Assembly (NCBI GenBank): GCA_031259665.1
Contig: JAIRLD010000087.1
Coordinates: 1 to 6,841 of the forward strand
Reading direction: 5' to 3'
DNA: 6,841 nt
Source: Puniceicoccales bacterium
GTDB taxonomy: Bacteria > Verrucomicrobiota > Verrucomicrobiia > Opitutales > LL51
The notes beneath the pieces were generated by a model that was not told the origin of the DNA, did not search any database, and saw only the letters and a list, made by a program, of their open reading frames with translations. Positions within the stretch are counted from its first letter, which is position 1, and every line of letters begins with the position of its first letter. The position numbers and the translations under genes were made by a program. This document shows, one piece after another, positions 1 to 6,490 of the stretch.

Positions 1-24
1 AATACCTTTAATTTAATAAATATT

Positions 25-741
25 ATGAAAAAGTTTAAAATTAGTTCATTGTTGGTGGGCACATTTTTGGTGCCCGTGGTAAGTTATGGATCGGCGGATT
101 TCGATGGAGTCAATGGACAGTTTGCCGGTGTGGTTGTCAGTGATGCCACGCTTTTTGAGGCGATCAAAGCGAATGATATCGCTAAGGTGCGCTATCTCCT
201 TGATCATGGGGCTAACGTAAATGCTCTTAAAAAAATTACAGATAATAATCCGTGGTGGTACCAGCATTCAACCCCACTCACCGAAGCCATTTGGACAAAG
301 AATATTGACATGGTCCGTCTGTTACTCGAGCGTGGGGCAAATGTGAATGCTCGTTTAGAATATATGGAGCAAGGTAGGGAAGGTTGGATCCTTTTTACCC
401 GTTATTCCTGTCCGCTTGTTCGTGCCATTTGGAGGAGAAATATCGAGATGATGCGTTTATTGTTAGAGTGGGGAGCAAATGTAAATACGGAGGGTGGTGC
501 AACGTACGTCCCTTTAATCGCAGCGGTAAACGCACAAAATCCGGATATAGTTCGTTTGCTTTTGGAGCAAAAAGGAATCGATGTTAATGCAACTCACAAC
601 ATTAATTTAAGTTGGGATGAATATGAAAGCAGGGGCTATGCCGGAGAACCCTACGACATTCAGGTACCTACGACGGCACTGCGAGCCGCAGGAAACAACG
701 CCCAAATTGCTCAATTGCTGCGTGCTTACGGCGCAAGATAG
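25..741 (+). CDS. Secreted ankyrin-repeat protein, probable host-interaction protein
   Basis: This 238-residue protein begins with a Sec-type signal peptide: K2/K3/K5, a hydrophobic stretch at about residues 8-20, and likely cleavage after G22 or A24. The rest is ankyrin repeats at roughly 40-68, 82-110, 128-156, 161-190 and a short closing repeat at 215-238. The repeats show the family pattern: TPL-type turns, a (V/I)RLLLE helix, then GANVN. Two loops (about 70-81 and 110-127) are longer than usual. Ankyrin arrays bind other proteins; exported ones in intracellular bacteria are often effectors, but no partner can be inferred here. The start is the first ATG, in AT-rich sequence without a clear Shine-Dalgarno. 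The gene ends with TAG followed directly by TAA. It is the only intact + strand gene. The fold is certain, the role is inferred. Confidence 0.9.
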   Translation: MKKFKISSLLVGTFLVPVVSYGSADFDGVNGQFAGVVVSDATLFEAIKANDIAKVRYLLDHGANVNALKKITDNNPWWYQHSTPLTEAIWTKNIDMVRLLLERGANVNARLEYMEQGREGWILFTRYSCPLVRAIWRRNIEMMRLLLEWGANVNTEGGATYVPLIAAVNAQNPDIVRLLLEQKGIDVNATHNINLSWDEYESRGYAGEPYDIQVPTTALRAAGNNAQIAQLLRAYGAR

Positions 742-791
742 TAATCGGGAAACGGAATGGACCACCACCTGGCGATCGGAGTATCAAATAA

Positions 792-1096
792 TCGGACCAC
801 CAGGTAATCTCCGGGAGTGATCACGGAGTACAGTATGTGATCCAGAGTAATGTGGTACATACACTTCACGCTTTGGACCAGTTGGGTGACAAAGTATCGC
901 CGAAGGACAAGTTAATGGCGATGCAGATTATGATCGATCATGATCTCCGTTACTTATGAAACCTTCCGGGACGTTTATACTTACCGGTGATCCGTTTGTT
1001 GAATTCACCAACCTTGGGAATCAAGGCCTCAAACTCATGAAAATTAAGTTCGAAGATATCATTGAACAACCCTGGACTTCTCTCAAAAACTCATAA
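792..1096 (+). pseudogene. Frameshifted remnant, possibly of an HD-domain protein
   Basis: There is no intact gene between the ankyrin gene and the minus-strand block, but protein-like sequence survives in two + frames. Frame one (792-956, stop TGA 957-959) gives a 55-residue piece with SGSDHGVQYV near its start and MIDHDLRYL at its end. Frame two (ATG at 956, stop TAA 1094-1096) gives 46 residues beginning MKPSGTFILTGDP. The frames meet at a one-base shift near 950-957, as expected for a decayed gene. A histidine in DHGVQ and an HD pair about 41 residues later resemble the metal-binding pattern of HD phosphohydrolases, but the second metal-site Asp is not placed and the family call is tentative. 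The true 5' end is lost, since a TAA lies in frame at 789-791. Confidence 0.45.
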
Positions 1097-1137
1097 TTGA
1101 TCACGTTTTCGCCTCCTAATACTCTATTTTGTACAAT

Positions 1138-1182
1138 TTTTATCAGAGTTCAAAGCAATTCGTTAGTTTTGCAACAGGTATA
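1138..1182 (+). repeat. Repeat R1, left edge of the central block
   Basis: These 45 bases align without gaps to 3397-3441, with 37 of 45 identical by hand count. Shared blocks are TTTTATCAG, GTTCAAAGCAATT and a closing TTTTGCAACAGGTATA (1167-1182). The closing 16 bases recur in reverse orientation at 6491-6506. The copy lies about 70 bases beyond the stop of the cassette A MBL gene. It resembles an insertion-sequence end in style, but I cannot name an element. Confidence 0.6.
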
Positions 1183-1251
1183 TTTTTATTTATTTCATTA
1201 ATCAAAAATTGGCAAATATACGAAGCCCAAAAGGACCAGATTTTTCCCTAT

Positions 1252-2616
1252 TTAGTCTTCCCAATCACTTTCCCATCGGTCTATTTCTAGAATTTCTTCC
1301 CTTGAGCCGATACCAATAACCCTTTCATTAGCTCGAAGTTGCAAATCACCTCCAATATGACAACGATAATAACAAACATTCTTATCCATCGAAAACTTTG
1401 TCTGGCTTGTCCGCCAGTGCCTATTTCTATTCCCAACTTGGTCATAAACTAACACAGGATGTGGCTCAGCAGCTACAAAAGCGGCACGGGATGGACGACC
1501 ACTCATGAACTCTTTGTTAGGAATAAAATCTTTAGCAACAGGAATACTCGATACAATCGTACAGTATCTTTTCCGAATTCTGCTGCTTACATCATAGGTT
1601 TCCCACAAATTTTCTTTATTGTTCACACTTCCATGGTGAGGAGCAATGAGTACGTCCGCTCCACTGACACACGCTCGGTCTTCCCTATTCAATGATAAAA
1701 ATAAATCTCCTGGAGCATCTCCTGGGAATATGACACGCTTTCCAGCATATTCCAAAGCCAAAACCAAGGACTGATCATTGGGATTGGTTGGTTCCTTCCC
1801 CTCGTTATACCTATGTTTGTTCTCTGACGCTAGCGCTTCAGGCTGTAACTCTGGCAATAAAGGCCGTAAACGGCAATCTGTCTCCGCAGTAAACTCATCC
1901 AAAGCTCTTTGCAGGTTTTGTTTTTCTCTCTGAGTATAATCCCAAACTTTTATCGGAAAACACCTAGCCCCAATATCTTTTTGCAAACAAGCACATGTCT
2001 GCCCTAACAAGGTCCCTCTTTTCTTTCTTTCTTCTTCTTGATATTTGTCTTCATCGAATGTCCCGGCAAGTTTGTCACGCTTTGTTCCTAATTCTTGAGC
2101 ATTCTTGCCCGTTGTATTCACTAATTTAAGATCTATTTCTGCCATCTTCCTTATAATTTTTGCTTGAGGAGGTAACTCAGAAACTGGCCAATATTCAAAA
2201 TTCCGCCCCATTTCTCCCATAACACCACCTCCCACTCCTGCAAAAACGTATCCTACTCTTTCATAAATGGGCATTTGAAAAGGGGGTATATTTTGCTCCA
2301 ATAAACTAAAATGATCCGCATGGAGATGCGTCACCCACAACGCGTAATCACAAACTTGCTCAAATAAACCTATTCGTTTCAATTTTACAATAAAATCCTC
2401 TTGCTTTATCCATGCCGCCTTGCCGTTTCCTAAACCACAATCAACAATCAAAACTTTCTTTTTACCAGCATTTCTCCCGCTGATAACGTCCATGCTCACC
2501 CAAATGCAATTCCCCTGCCCTACATTGAAAACATAGACATCAACTGCACAAAATAAAGAACTGAACCAGCAACATAAAAACGCTAAAATCACACCCGCTT
2601 TTATAACTCTCTCCAA
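1252..2616 (-). CDS. Secreted ComEC-like metallo-beta-lactamase-fold hydrolase (cassette A)
   Basis: This 454-residue protein starts at TTG (2614-2616), with GAAGG about nine bases upstream. A signal peptide follows (R3/K6, hydrophobic 8-22, likely cleavage after A24). The MBL fold shows the layout of the ComEC/Rec2 extracellular domain: NVGQGNC at 31-37, DCG at 59-61, THLHADH at 96-102 (metal-binding H-x-H-x-D-H), FPGDAPG at 297-303 and APHHGS at 325-330. All expected metal ligands are present, so a zinc-dependent hydrolase acting outside the cytoplasm is likely. A nuclease or phosphodiesterase is possible by family; the substrate is unknown. No ComEC membrane channel is present. A charged Lys/Glu-rich insert at about 150-220 is much shorter in the cassette B paralogue. 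The gene overlaps the upstream gene by 16 bases, so translation is probably coupled. Confidence 0.85.
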   Translation of the reverse strand: MERVIKAGVILAFLCCWFSSLFCAVDVYVFNVGQGNCIWVSMDVISGRNAGKKKVLIVDCGLGNGKAAWIKQEDFIVKLKRIGLFEQVCDYALWVTHLHADHFSLLEQNIPPFQMPIYERVGYVFAGVGGGVMGEMGRNFEYWPVSELPPQAKIIRKMAEIDLKLVNTTGKNAQELGTKRDKLAGTFDEDKYQEEERKKRGTLLGQTCACLQKDIGARCFPIKVWDYTQREKQNLQRALDEFTAETDCRLRPLLPELQPEALASENKHRYNEGKEPTNPNDQSLVLALEYAGKRVIFPGDAPGDLFLSLNREDRACVSGADVLIAPHHGSVNNKENLWETYDVSSRIRKRYCTIVSSIPVAKDFIPNKEFMSGRPSRAAFVAAEPHPVLVYDQVGNRNRHWRTSQTKFSMDKNVCYYRCHIGGDLQLRANERVIGIGSREEILEIDRWESDWED

Positions 2617-3125
2617 AAAGATACGCCTTCGAACAATCCATCGAGCGGGGCCAATAGACTTGCATACGAGTCTATAGAACGAACCCGCTTCAAATAAATA
2701 ACATTCTCGTAAAACGCTCTTTCCTCTGTATCCGACGCCCCATGATAGCGATATATTCTATTGATTTCTTCTACATATGTGCCGGCATCACATTCTGCTT
2801 GCTTTTTTTTCAGAAACGCGCGTATGCGACCTACCACTAGCATGATGTTTTCCTCATTTAACATCCTTAAGTGCAAACGTCTCAAATTCATTCCAGATAT
2901 AGGTAACTCCCACACCCTTCCATTCCTCACACAAGTATCTTCTGCCTTTTGCAATAATTGCAGATCCCCTGCGATTTCTTCTGAGGCTTTATAACCTTCC
3001 AATGGCTTGAGAAGAATATTTTCCACCTCCCTAATGCAGTCATCACTGGGATCACCAAGACAAAAACTACTAAAACTGTTGACTATAAAACCTAAAACCA
3101 CCATTTTTGAATGTTTTCTCATCAT
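2601..3125 (-). CDS. Small secreted helical protein, first gene of cassette A
   Basis: I do not recognise a family for this 174-residue protein. It starts with a signal peptide (R3/K4/K7, hydrophobic 8-23, likely cleavage after G24). The remainder is charged and predicted by eye to be mostly helical. It resembles the first gene of cassette B: C30 then KPL at 40-42 has the same spacing as C40 and KPL at 50-52 there, and both have a Leu-rich helical stretch after an EL pair and an ENV motif near the C-terminus. Shared position before an exported MBL protein suggests a partner, chaperone or inhibitor of that enzyme, but this is inference from context only. Two ATGs stand in tandem at 3125-3120; the outer one is used here. 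Confidence 0.75.
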   Translation of the reverse strand: MMRKHSKMVVLGFIVNSFSSFCLGDPSDDCIREVENILLKPLEGYKASEEIAGDLQLLQKAEDTCVRNGRVWELPISGMNLRRLHLRMLNEENIMLVVGRIRAFLKKKQAECDAGTYVEEINRIYRYHGASDTEERAFYENVIYLKRVRSIDSYASLLAPLDGLFEGVSFWREL

Positions 3126-3171
3126 AACAAAATCTTTCTTCGAATTGCCTACGCAAGTTTAATTTGATTGC

Positions 3172-3201
3172 CATTAACGCAAGCATTTTTCCTAAAGTCA
3201 A
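3172..3201 (-). promoter_or_regulatory. Candidate promoter for cassette A
   Basis: Reading the minus strand, TTGACT (3201-3196) matches five of six bases of a sigma-70 -35 box. After 18 bases comes TTAATG (3177-3172), a poor -10 box. It lies about 47 bases before the start of the small secreted gene, a sensible distance. The weak -10 keeps confidence low, and the organism may use a different consensus. Confidence 0.25.
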
Positions 3202-3396
3202 GCTTTTTTATTATTTTTTATCCATCGAGGCGCGAGAAATTGTACCAAAAGATTTTTTCGACAACGAACTTTTTCTTGACTCAGACCATTCGTTTATCGG
3301 CTGCGAAAGAAAGGGAAACCGAAAGGCAAAAACGTCATCACCTGCATATGTTGTCTGATGGCAAAGGTGATAAATTAATATAAAACATGGCACATC

Positions 3397-3441
3397 TTTT
3401 ATCAGCGTTCAAAGCAATTTGCTGCTTTTGCAATAGATCTA
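3397..3441 (+). repeat. Repeat R2, just beyond the cassette B stop codon
   Basis: This is the second copy of the 45-base repeat at 1138-1182, in the same orientation, ending TTTTGCAATAGATCTA (3426-3441). It ends one base before the stop codon of the USP gene (3443-3445). It contains a short inverted repeat, AAAGCA(ATTTGC)TGCTTT at 3411-3428, that could form a 6-bp hairpin. No U-run follows on the minus strand, so it is not called a terminator. Confidence 0.6.
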
Positions 3442-3442
3442 T

Positions 3443-5278
3443 TTATTGTGTTTTCTTGTATAGTAATATGTACGGAGTTTGATTACTTGCTAACTCACCT
3501 TTGGATTTAAAAAATGTTTCGGCGACTTCCTTGTTTATTCTGGCATTGCATGGAGTGAAAGCAACTGCAGTAATGTTACCATCGTTGTATTTCCACCAAC
3601 GATTATGTTCATCTTTGAGAAATATAAAATAATGCCCACTGTCTGACGTTGCTCCACTATGGACGACGACTCCACAAAGCTCCATTTGTGTGCTACCTTG
3701 GATGTTTTTAGTACAAAACGCTTGCAAATTAAGCTCAAATGGAAATTCAAAGGAGTCGGCCAGTTTTCTTGATAGACGAAACCTCATGATTTGAAATAAC
3801 ATATAATCTGAAATATGTGCTATTTTTTGTGTTTTTTGCGCATTTCTTGCGTAACATCCTTCGGTATTATACTCATACTTGTTGGGTATTGTGATAGTAT
3901 TATACTCCTCTTCTAATTTTTGTAAAAGAGTATTATTAGCATTTTTGATTCCTAATGTATAAAATACAGAATTTTCATCTGTTTTGTTCTCTCCTCGTCT
4001 TTCATTTTCGTGTTTATACGATATTATAGTCTGTGTGCCATGGTAAACGCATGCCGTTGATCCAGACTTGGCTTTTTCCATGGCATCCAAAAGTCCTGTT
4101 ATAAATTCCGTAATATCTTCTTGCCGACCGGCTATGTATCCAAGTTGCTCACAGGGCTTTTCCAATAAATTCCTTTCTATAGTTCTATTTGATGGCGGAT
4201 TTTGCATTAATCGAAAAATTCCTTGGAGACCTTGCAACTGCCGATTATTCCCCGCTGCCATTTGCAATACTGTTGTCCTGATGCTCGGAATCGCATACAA
4301 TAATTGTACTGAAGCATTTATATAGCATGAAACCCCGAGATTCGCCAATCCTACTCCCGATAGTAGCTGTGATTGTGTTCCCGTTTCAGCTGATCGTGCA
4401 CTACTTTCACTGCTTCTTGCCGATGACCTCCTTCTCGATAGTAGCTGTGATTGTGTTCCTGCTTCAGCTGATCGTGCACTACTTTCACTGCTTCCTGCCG
4501 ATGACCTCCCTCCCGGTGGTAACTGTGGTTGTGTTCCCGTTTCAGCTGATCGTGTCGAGCTATCACTTTCGCTTTCGCTCAATGAAGTTTCTTCTTCTTC
4601 TCCTTCCGCATTACTGAAACATTTGCAAACAAAACGACCTACGTTGCAAACAAAACGACCTATATTGCAAACAATGCTTTTCCTTTCATCCTTCATTTCC
4701 ACTGGCTTTTCAATTAGATCGCCTGCTTCGTTCCTTAAAACTTCAAAGATTTTAATTCGATCTTTCAGTGCTTTTTCTTGCCCATTTCCAACCTTGACAT
4801 GGTACCCGACGCTAGCCATACAAGTCACAAATTTGGATTGACGAGTCTCATATGTACAACATTTATTAATCCAATCATTATAATAACGAATTCCATGTTT
4901 ATTTTGACACAAACCAGACATACGACTTTCCCCTTCTGTGCGAAATCTCTTCTTTGGCAATTTCCAATTTCCACAATCGGGATCACAGGACGCAATAACG
5001 CAAAATAATTGATTATTTGTACGCTTTCTCGTATAACAATACCACCTTTCGTTCTCTGCCTCAAAACTACCATGGTGAGGCGCGACTAAAATATTTACAT
5101 TTTGAACAAATTGCTGATCTCCTCGAGGTAAAGCACTAAACATTTTGCCTGGAGCATCACCTGGGAATAACATTTTAACACCATTATATTCAATACCTAA
5201 TACCAAAGACTGTGCACTTTCATTATCGCTTGGTTGAAGTTTATAGTTGTGTTGCGGTATAAGGACAAAAAACTCCAA
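3443..5278 (-). CDS. Downstream part: half MBL domain, repeat linker, ubiquitin-specific protease (peptidase C19)
   Basis: If translated separately from TTG at 5276-5278 this gives 611 residues. In the intact frame that TTG would be an internal Leu, and there is no signal peptide, so this start is doubtful. Residues 38-44 (FPGDAPG) and 66-71 (APHHGS) are the C-terminal MBL motifs. The USP domain runs from about 309 to 610. Its Cys box is GLANLGVSCYINASVQ with catalytic C318, and a middle block reads MRF...FEFPFELNL (498-518). Its His box is GVVVHSGATSDSGHYFIFLK with H549, followed by WWKYND with D566, and a closing PYILLYKK. All three catalytic residues are present and the length suits a compact USP. 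Such enzymes remove ubiquitin from eukaryotic proteins; bacteria lack the substrate, so a host target is implied. Confidence 0.8.
   Translation of the reverse strand: MEFFVLIPQHNYKLQPSDNESAQSLVLGIEYNGVKMLFPGDAPGKMFSALPRGDQQFVQNVNILVAPHHGSFEAENERWYCYTRKRTNNQLFCVIASCDPDCGNWKLPKKRFRTEGESRMSGLCQNKHGIRYYNDWINKCCTYETRQSKFVTCMASVGYHVKVGNGQEKALKDRIKIFEVLRNEAGDLIEKPVEMKDERKSIVCNIGRFVCNVGRFVCKCFSNAEGEEEETSLSESESDSSTRSAETGTQPQLPPGGRSSAGSSESSARSAEAGTQSQLLSRRRSSARSSESSARSAETGTQSQLLSGVGLANLGVSCYINASVQLLYAIPSIRTTVLQMAAGNNRQLQGLQGIFRLMQNPPSNRTIERNLLEKPCEQLGYIAGRQEDITEFITGLLDAMEKAKSGSTACVYHGTQTIISYKHENERRGENKTDENSVFYTLGIKNANNTLLQKLEEEYNTITIPNKYEYNTEGCYARNAQKTQKIAHISDYMLFQIMRFRLSRKLADSFEFPFELNLQAFCTKNIQGSTQMELCGVVVHSGATSDSGHYFIFLKDEHNRWWKYNDGNITAVAFTPCNARINKEVAETFFKSKGELASNQTPYILLYKKTQ
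4359..4580 (-). repeat. 78-base tandem repeat encoding a 26-residue Ser/Gln-rich linker
   Basis: There are two full units (4359-4436 and 4437-4514) and most of a third (from 4515). The first two differ at few positions; the third has drifted more. Because 78 is a multiple of three the frame is kept. Each protein unit starts SAE(T/A)GTQ and ends SSESSAR, rich in Ser, Arg and Gln, so it is probably a flexible spacer between the MBL and USP domains. Copy number may vary between strains. Confidence 0.9.
4623..4672 (-). repeat. 21-base tandem repeat encoding a Cys-containing heptad
   Basis: A 21-base unit occurs twice (4623-4643, 4644-4664) with a partial third copy to 4672. In the protein it gives IGRFVCN then VGRFVCK (residues 206-219 of the downstream part), preceded by SIVCN and followed by CF. 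The result is a short run of regularly spaced Cys and hydrophobic residues, just after the end of homology with the cassette A protein. Confidence 0.85.
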
Positions 5279-5365
5279 ATTTCCCTTACATTCTTCTTTG
5301 AAATTATTTAAGGCATCTTTTATGGATTCAACATCTTGCTCATTATAATCCCAAACCTTAAGGGT

Positions 5366-5368
5366 CTA
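5366..5368 (-). other. In-frame amber codon in the MBL domain of the fusion gene
   Basis: The minus strand reads GAT GTT TAG ACC CTT AAG GTT TGG GAT TAT. By alignment with the cassette A protein around KVWDY the TAG stands close to F220, in a non-motif loop. The next codons carry on with protein-like sequence for about 640 codons to a TAA. Confidence 0.85.
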
Positions 5369-5803
5369 AACATCCGTTTCCTTATTTTTCTTCTCCCACC
5401 ACTGGTTAGACTTTAAGCATTGTGTGGCTTGAGTAATAGCTCCACCAATAATAATCTTCCCTATACGATTGTAAAAATCCCTCAAAATAGAGCTTTGAGA
5501 GCCACAAAGCCCATTATAATGGTCAATGTGCAAATGCGTTATCCACAGCATTGATTCTCTAATGTCAGTATTTGAGAAATTTTCAACTTTATTCTCTATA
5601 ATAGACTTACCACTTGTGCTCCCACAATCAATGATCAATTCTTTCTTGATCCCTTGTGGTTGTTGGACATCGAATAGCACTCTTACAAAATTTCCCGGAC
5701 CTACGTTATATACATAGACATCAACATCTCCCCAAAGGATAACAATGTGGAGACAAAAACACCCATACACCAAATATTTTTGCCAAAAAGGAAGCTTTAA
5801 CAT
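5366..5803 (-). CDS. Upstream part: signal peptide and first half of MBL domain
   Basis: If the TAG is obeyed, this 145-residue fragment is made. It has an export signal (K3, K9, hydrophobic 10-24), then DVDVYVYNVGPGNF (26-39) matching the NVGQGN strand of the cassette A paralogue, DCG at 59-61, and the metal-binding THLHIDH at 89-95. It lacks the later GD and PHHGS motifs and so should be inactive alone. The ATG at 5801-5803 lies 27 bases after the stop of the preceding gene, with a weak GGG upstream. The loop between THLHIDH and KVWDY is about 50-60 residues, against about 120 in cassette A. Confidence 0.7.
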   Translation of the reverse strand: MLKLPFWQKYLVYGCFCLHIVILWGDVDVYVYNVGPGNFVRVLFDVQQPQGIKKELIIDCGSTSGKSIIENKVENFSNTDIRESMLWITHLHIDHYNGLCGSQSSILRDFYNRIGKIIIGGAITQATQCLKSNQWWEKKNKETDV

Positions 5804-5830
5804 GTACCCAAGCTTGAATCTAAGCTTAAA

Positions 5831-6394
5831 CTAATATGGCGAAGATGTCCGACAGGCATTTACAAAATGAACTGGAAGAACATTTTCTTCAATTAATCGA
5901 TAATCTCTTACGAAGTTTGTAAATTCTCCAAATCCCCCGTAATCCACCCTTCCATTTGTATTTTTTCGGATTTCTTTTATAGTACTATCCCACTTTTCTC
6001 GGGAAGCATTTTGGGGAATATGCATTGTCTGCATCATTTTGCGAAGCACCGCCTCTATCCATGCATTCCTATCCGTACGGATCGCTTGCAAAAAAATTCT
6101 AAATTCTTCCAACGAAACACGAAGCTCACTAAACCTATAACGATCTATCGCCTCCAATTGCTAGATCCTCTGCTGTACGTCATTAACGATAGCATCGAAC
6201 GAAACTCTGTCAGTATCCAAAAGATTAAACCAATATTTTAATGGTTTTTTATCCCAATCCTGCCATTGGTCGAAGCATTGATTATATGTCTTTTTATCTT
6301 CCCACTTGGGATCTTCATAAATAGCCAATGGGAAAGGAAAAGCCACACCACCTAAGGTTATTCCTAAAACTACGAACGCTATAATTTTATTCAT
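5831..6394 (-). pseudogene. Small secreted helical protein of cassette B, interrupted by one TAG
   Basis: Read through, this is 187 residues, close to the 174 of its cassette A counterpart. It starts at ATG 6392-6394 with a signal peptide (K3, hydrophobic 4-19, cleavage after A18 or A24). An in-frame TAG at 6161-6163 (codon 78) splits it into a 77-residue N-terminal piece and a downstream piece of up to 108 residues beginning at a TTG (6155-6157). Similarity to the cassette A protein spans both sides: C40...KPL (50-52) lies before the TAG, while the EL-led Leu-rich helix (about 90-120) and ENV (170-172) lie after it. The similarity is weak but colinear. It ends with TAG at 5831-5833. The open frame extends upstream to 6517, but that part overlaps repeat R3 and has no coding character. 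Confidence 0.65.
6161..6163 (-). other. In-frame amber codon in the small secreted gene
   Basis: The minus strand reads CAG CAG AGG ATC TAG CAA TTG GAG. The TAG sits in a Gln-rich helical stretch. A single C-to-T change from CAG (Gln) would explain it, though other single changes would too. Confidence 0.8.
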
Positions 6395-6490
6395 GCCTAG
6401 ACCTATTTCCATTCGAAACACAAGGGCAAGTCTTTTTTTGTTATTTAATGATTTTGACTTAAACCTCACAAACAAGATCTCATTCGCTAT

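Larger units (their letters stand above)
3126..3442. other. Spacer between cassettes B and A, no gene seen
   Basis: This 317-base stretch separates the end of cassette B from the start of cassette A. Open frames of 60-71 codons exist here, but none has a recognisable motif or a convincing start, and they overlap one another on both strands. The spacer should hold the cassette A promoter at its left end, and it holds repeat R2 at its right end. Confidence 0.6.
3443..5803 (-). pseudogene. Secreted MBL-USP fusion gene of cassette B, interrupted by one TAG
   Basis: Read as one frame this is 787 codons with a single internal stop, TAG at 5366-5368 (codon 146). Order in full-frame numbering: signal peptide 1-25, MBL fold about 26-355, Cys-rich repeat about 380-395, Ser-rich repeat linker 419-483, USP protease 484-785. 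The TAG falls inside the MBL domain, after the H-x-H-x-D-H motif and before FPGDAPG. Sequence homologous to the cassette A paralogue continues straight across it: KVWDY follows at 5345-5359, matching KVWDY at 223-227 of the paralogue. So this was one gene, and neither half alone can form the metal site. Either a nonsense mutation inactivated it recently or the amber codon is read through. No frameshift or second internal stop is present. Confidence 0.75.

Noticed and set aside
3164..3393. Three overlapping open frames of 60-71 codons in the spacer between cassettes.
   Set aside because: No motif, signal peptide or plausible ribosome site; overlapping frames on both strands are what AT-rich spacer gives by chance.
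3407..3433. Hairpin AAAGCA-loop-TGCTTT as terminator of cassette B.
   Set aside because: The stem is only 6 bp, AT-rich, and lacks a U-run on the minus strand; the related copy R1 does not preserve the symmetry.
4351..4617. Open frames on both strands across the repeat linker, rich in His/Gln or Phe/Leu.
   Set aside because: They are alternative frames of the in-frame 78-base repeat inside the MBL-USP gene. The USP reading frame continues on both sides of it, so these are shadows.
5795..5830. Three AAGCTT hexamers within about 35 bases between the two cassette B genes.
   Set aside because: Spacings are uneven (12 and 17 bases) and the surrounding bases do not match, so no operator or repeat family can be argued.
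5831..6394. A single fused polyprotein from 6394 to 3443.
   Set aside because: The second gene has its own signal peptide after the TAG at 5831, and the cassette A counterparts are separate genes in different frames, so two genes are more likely.
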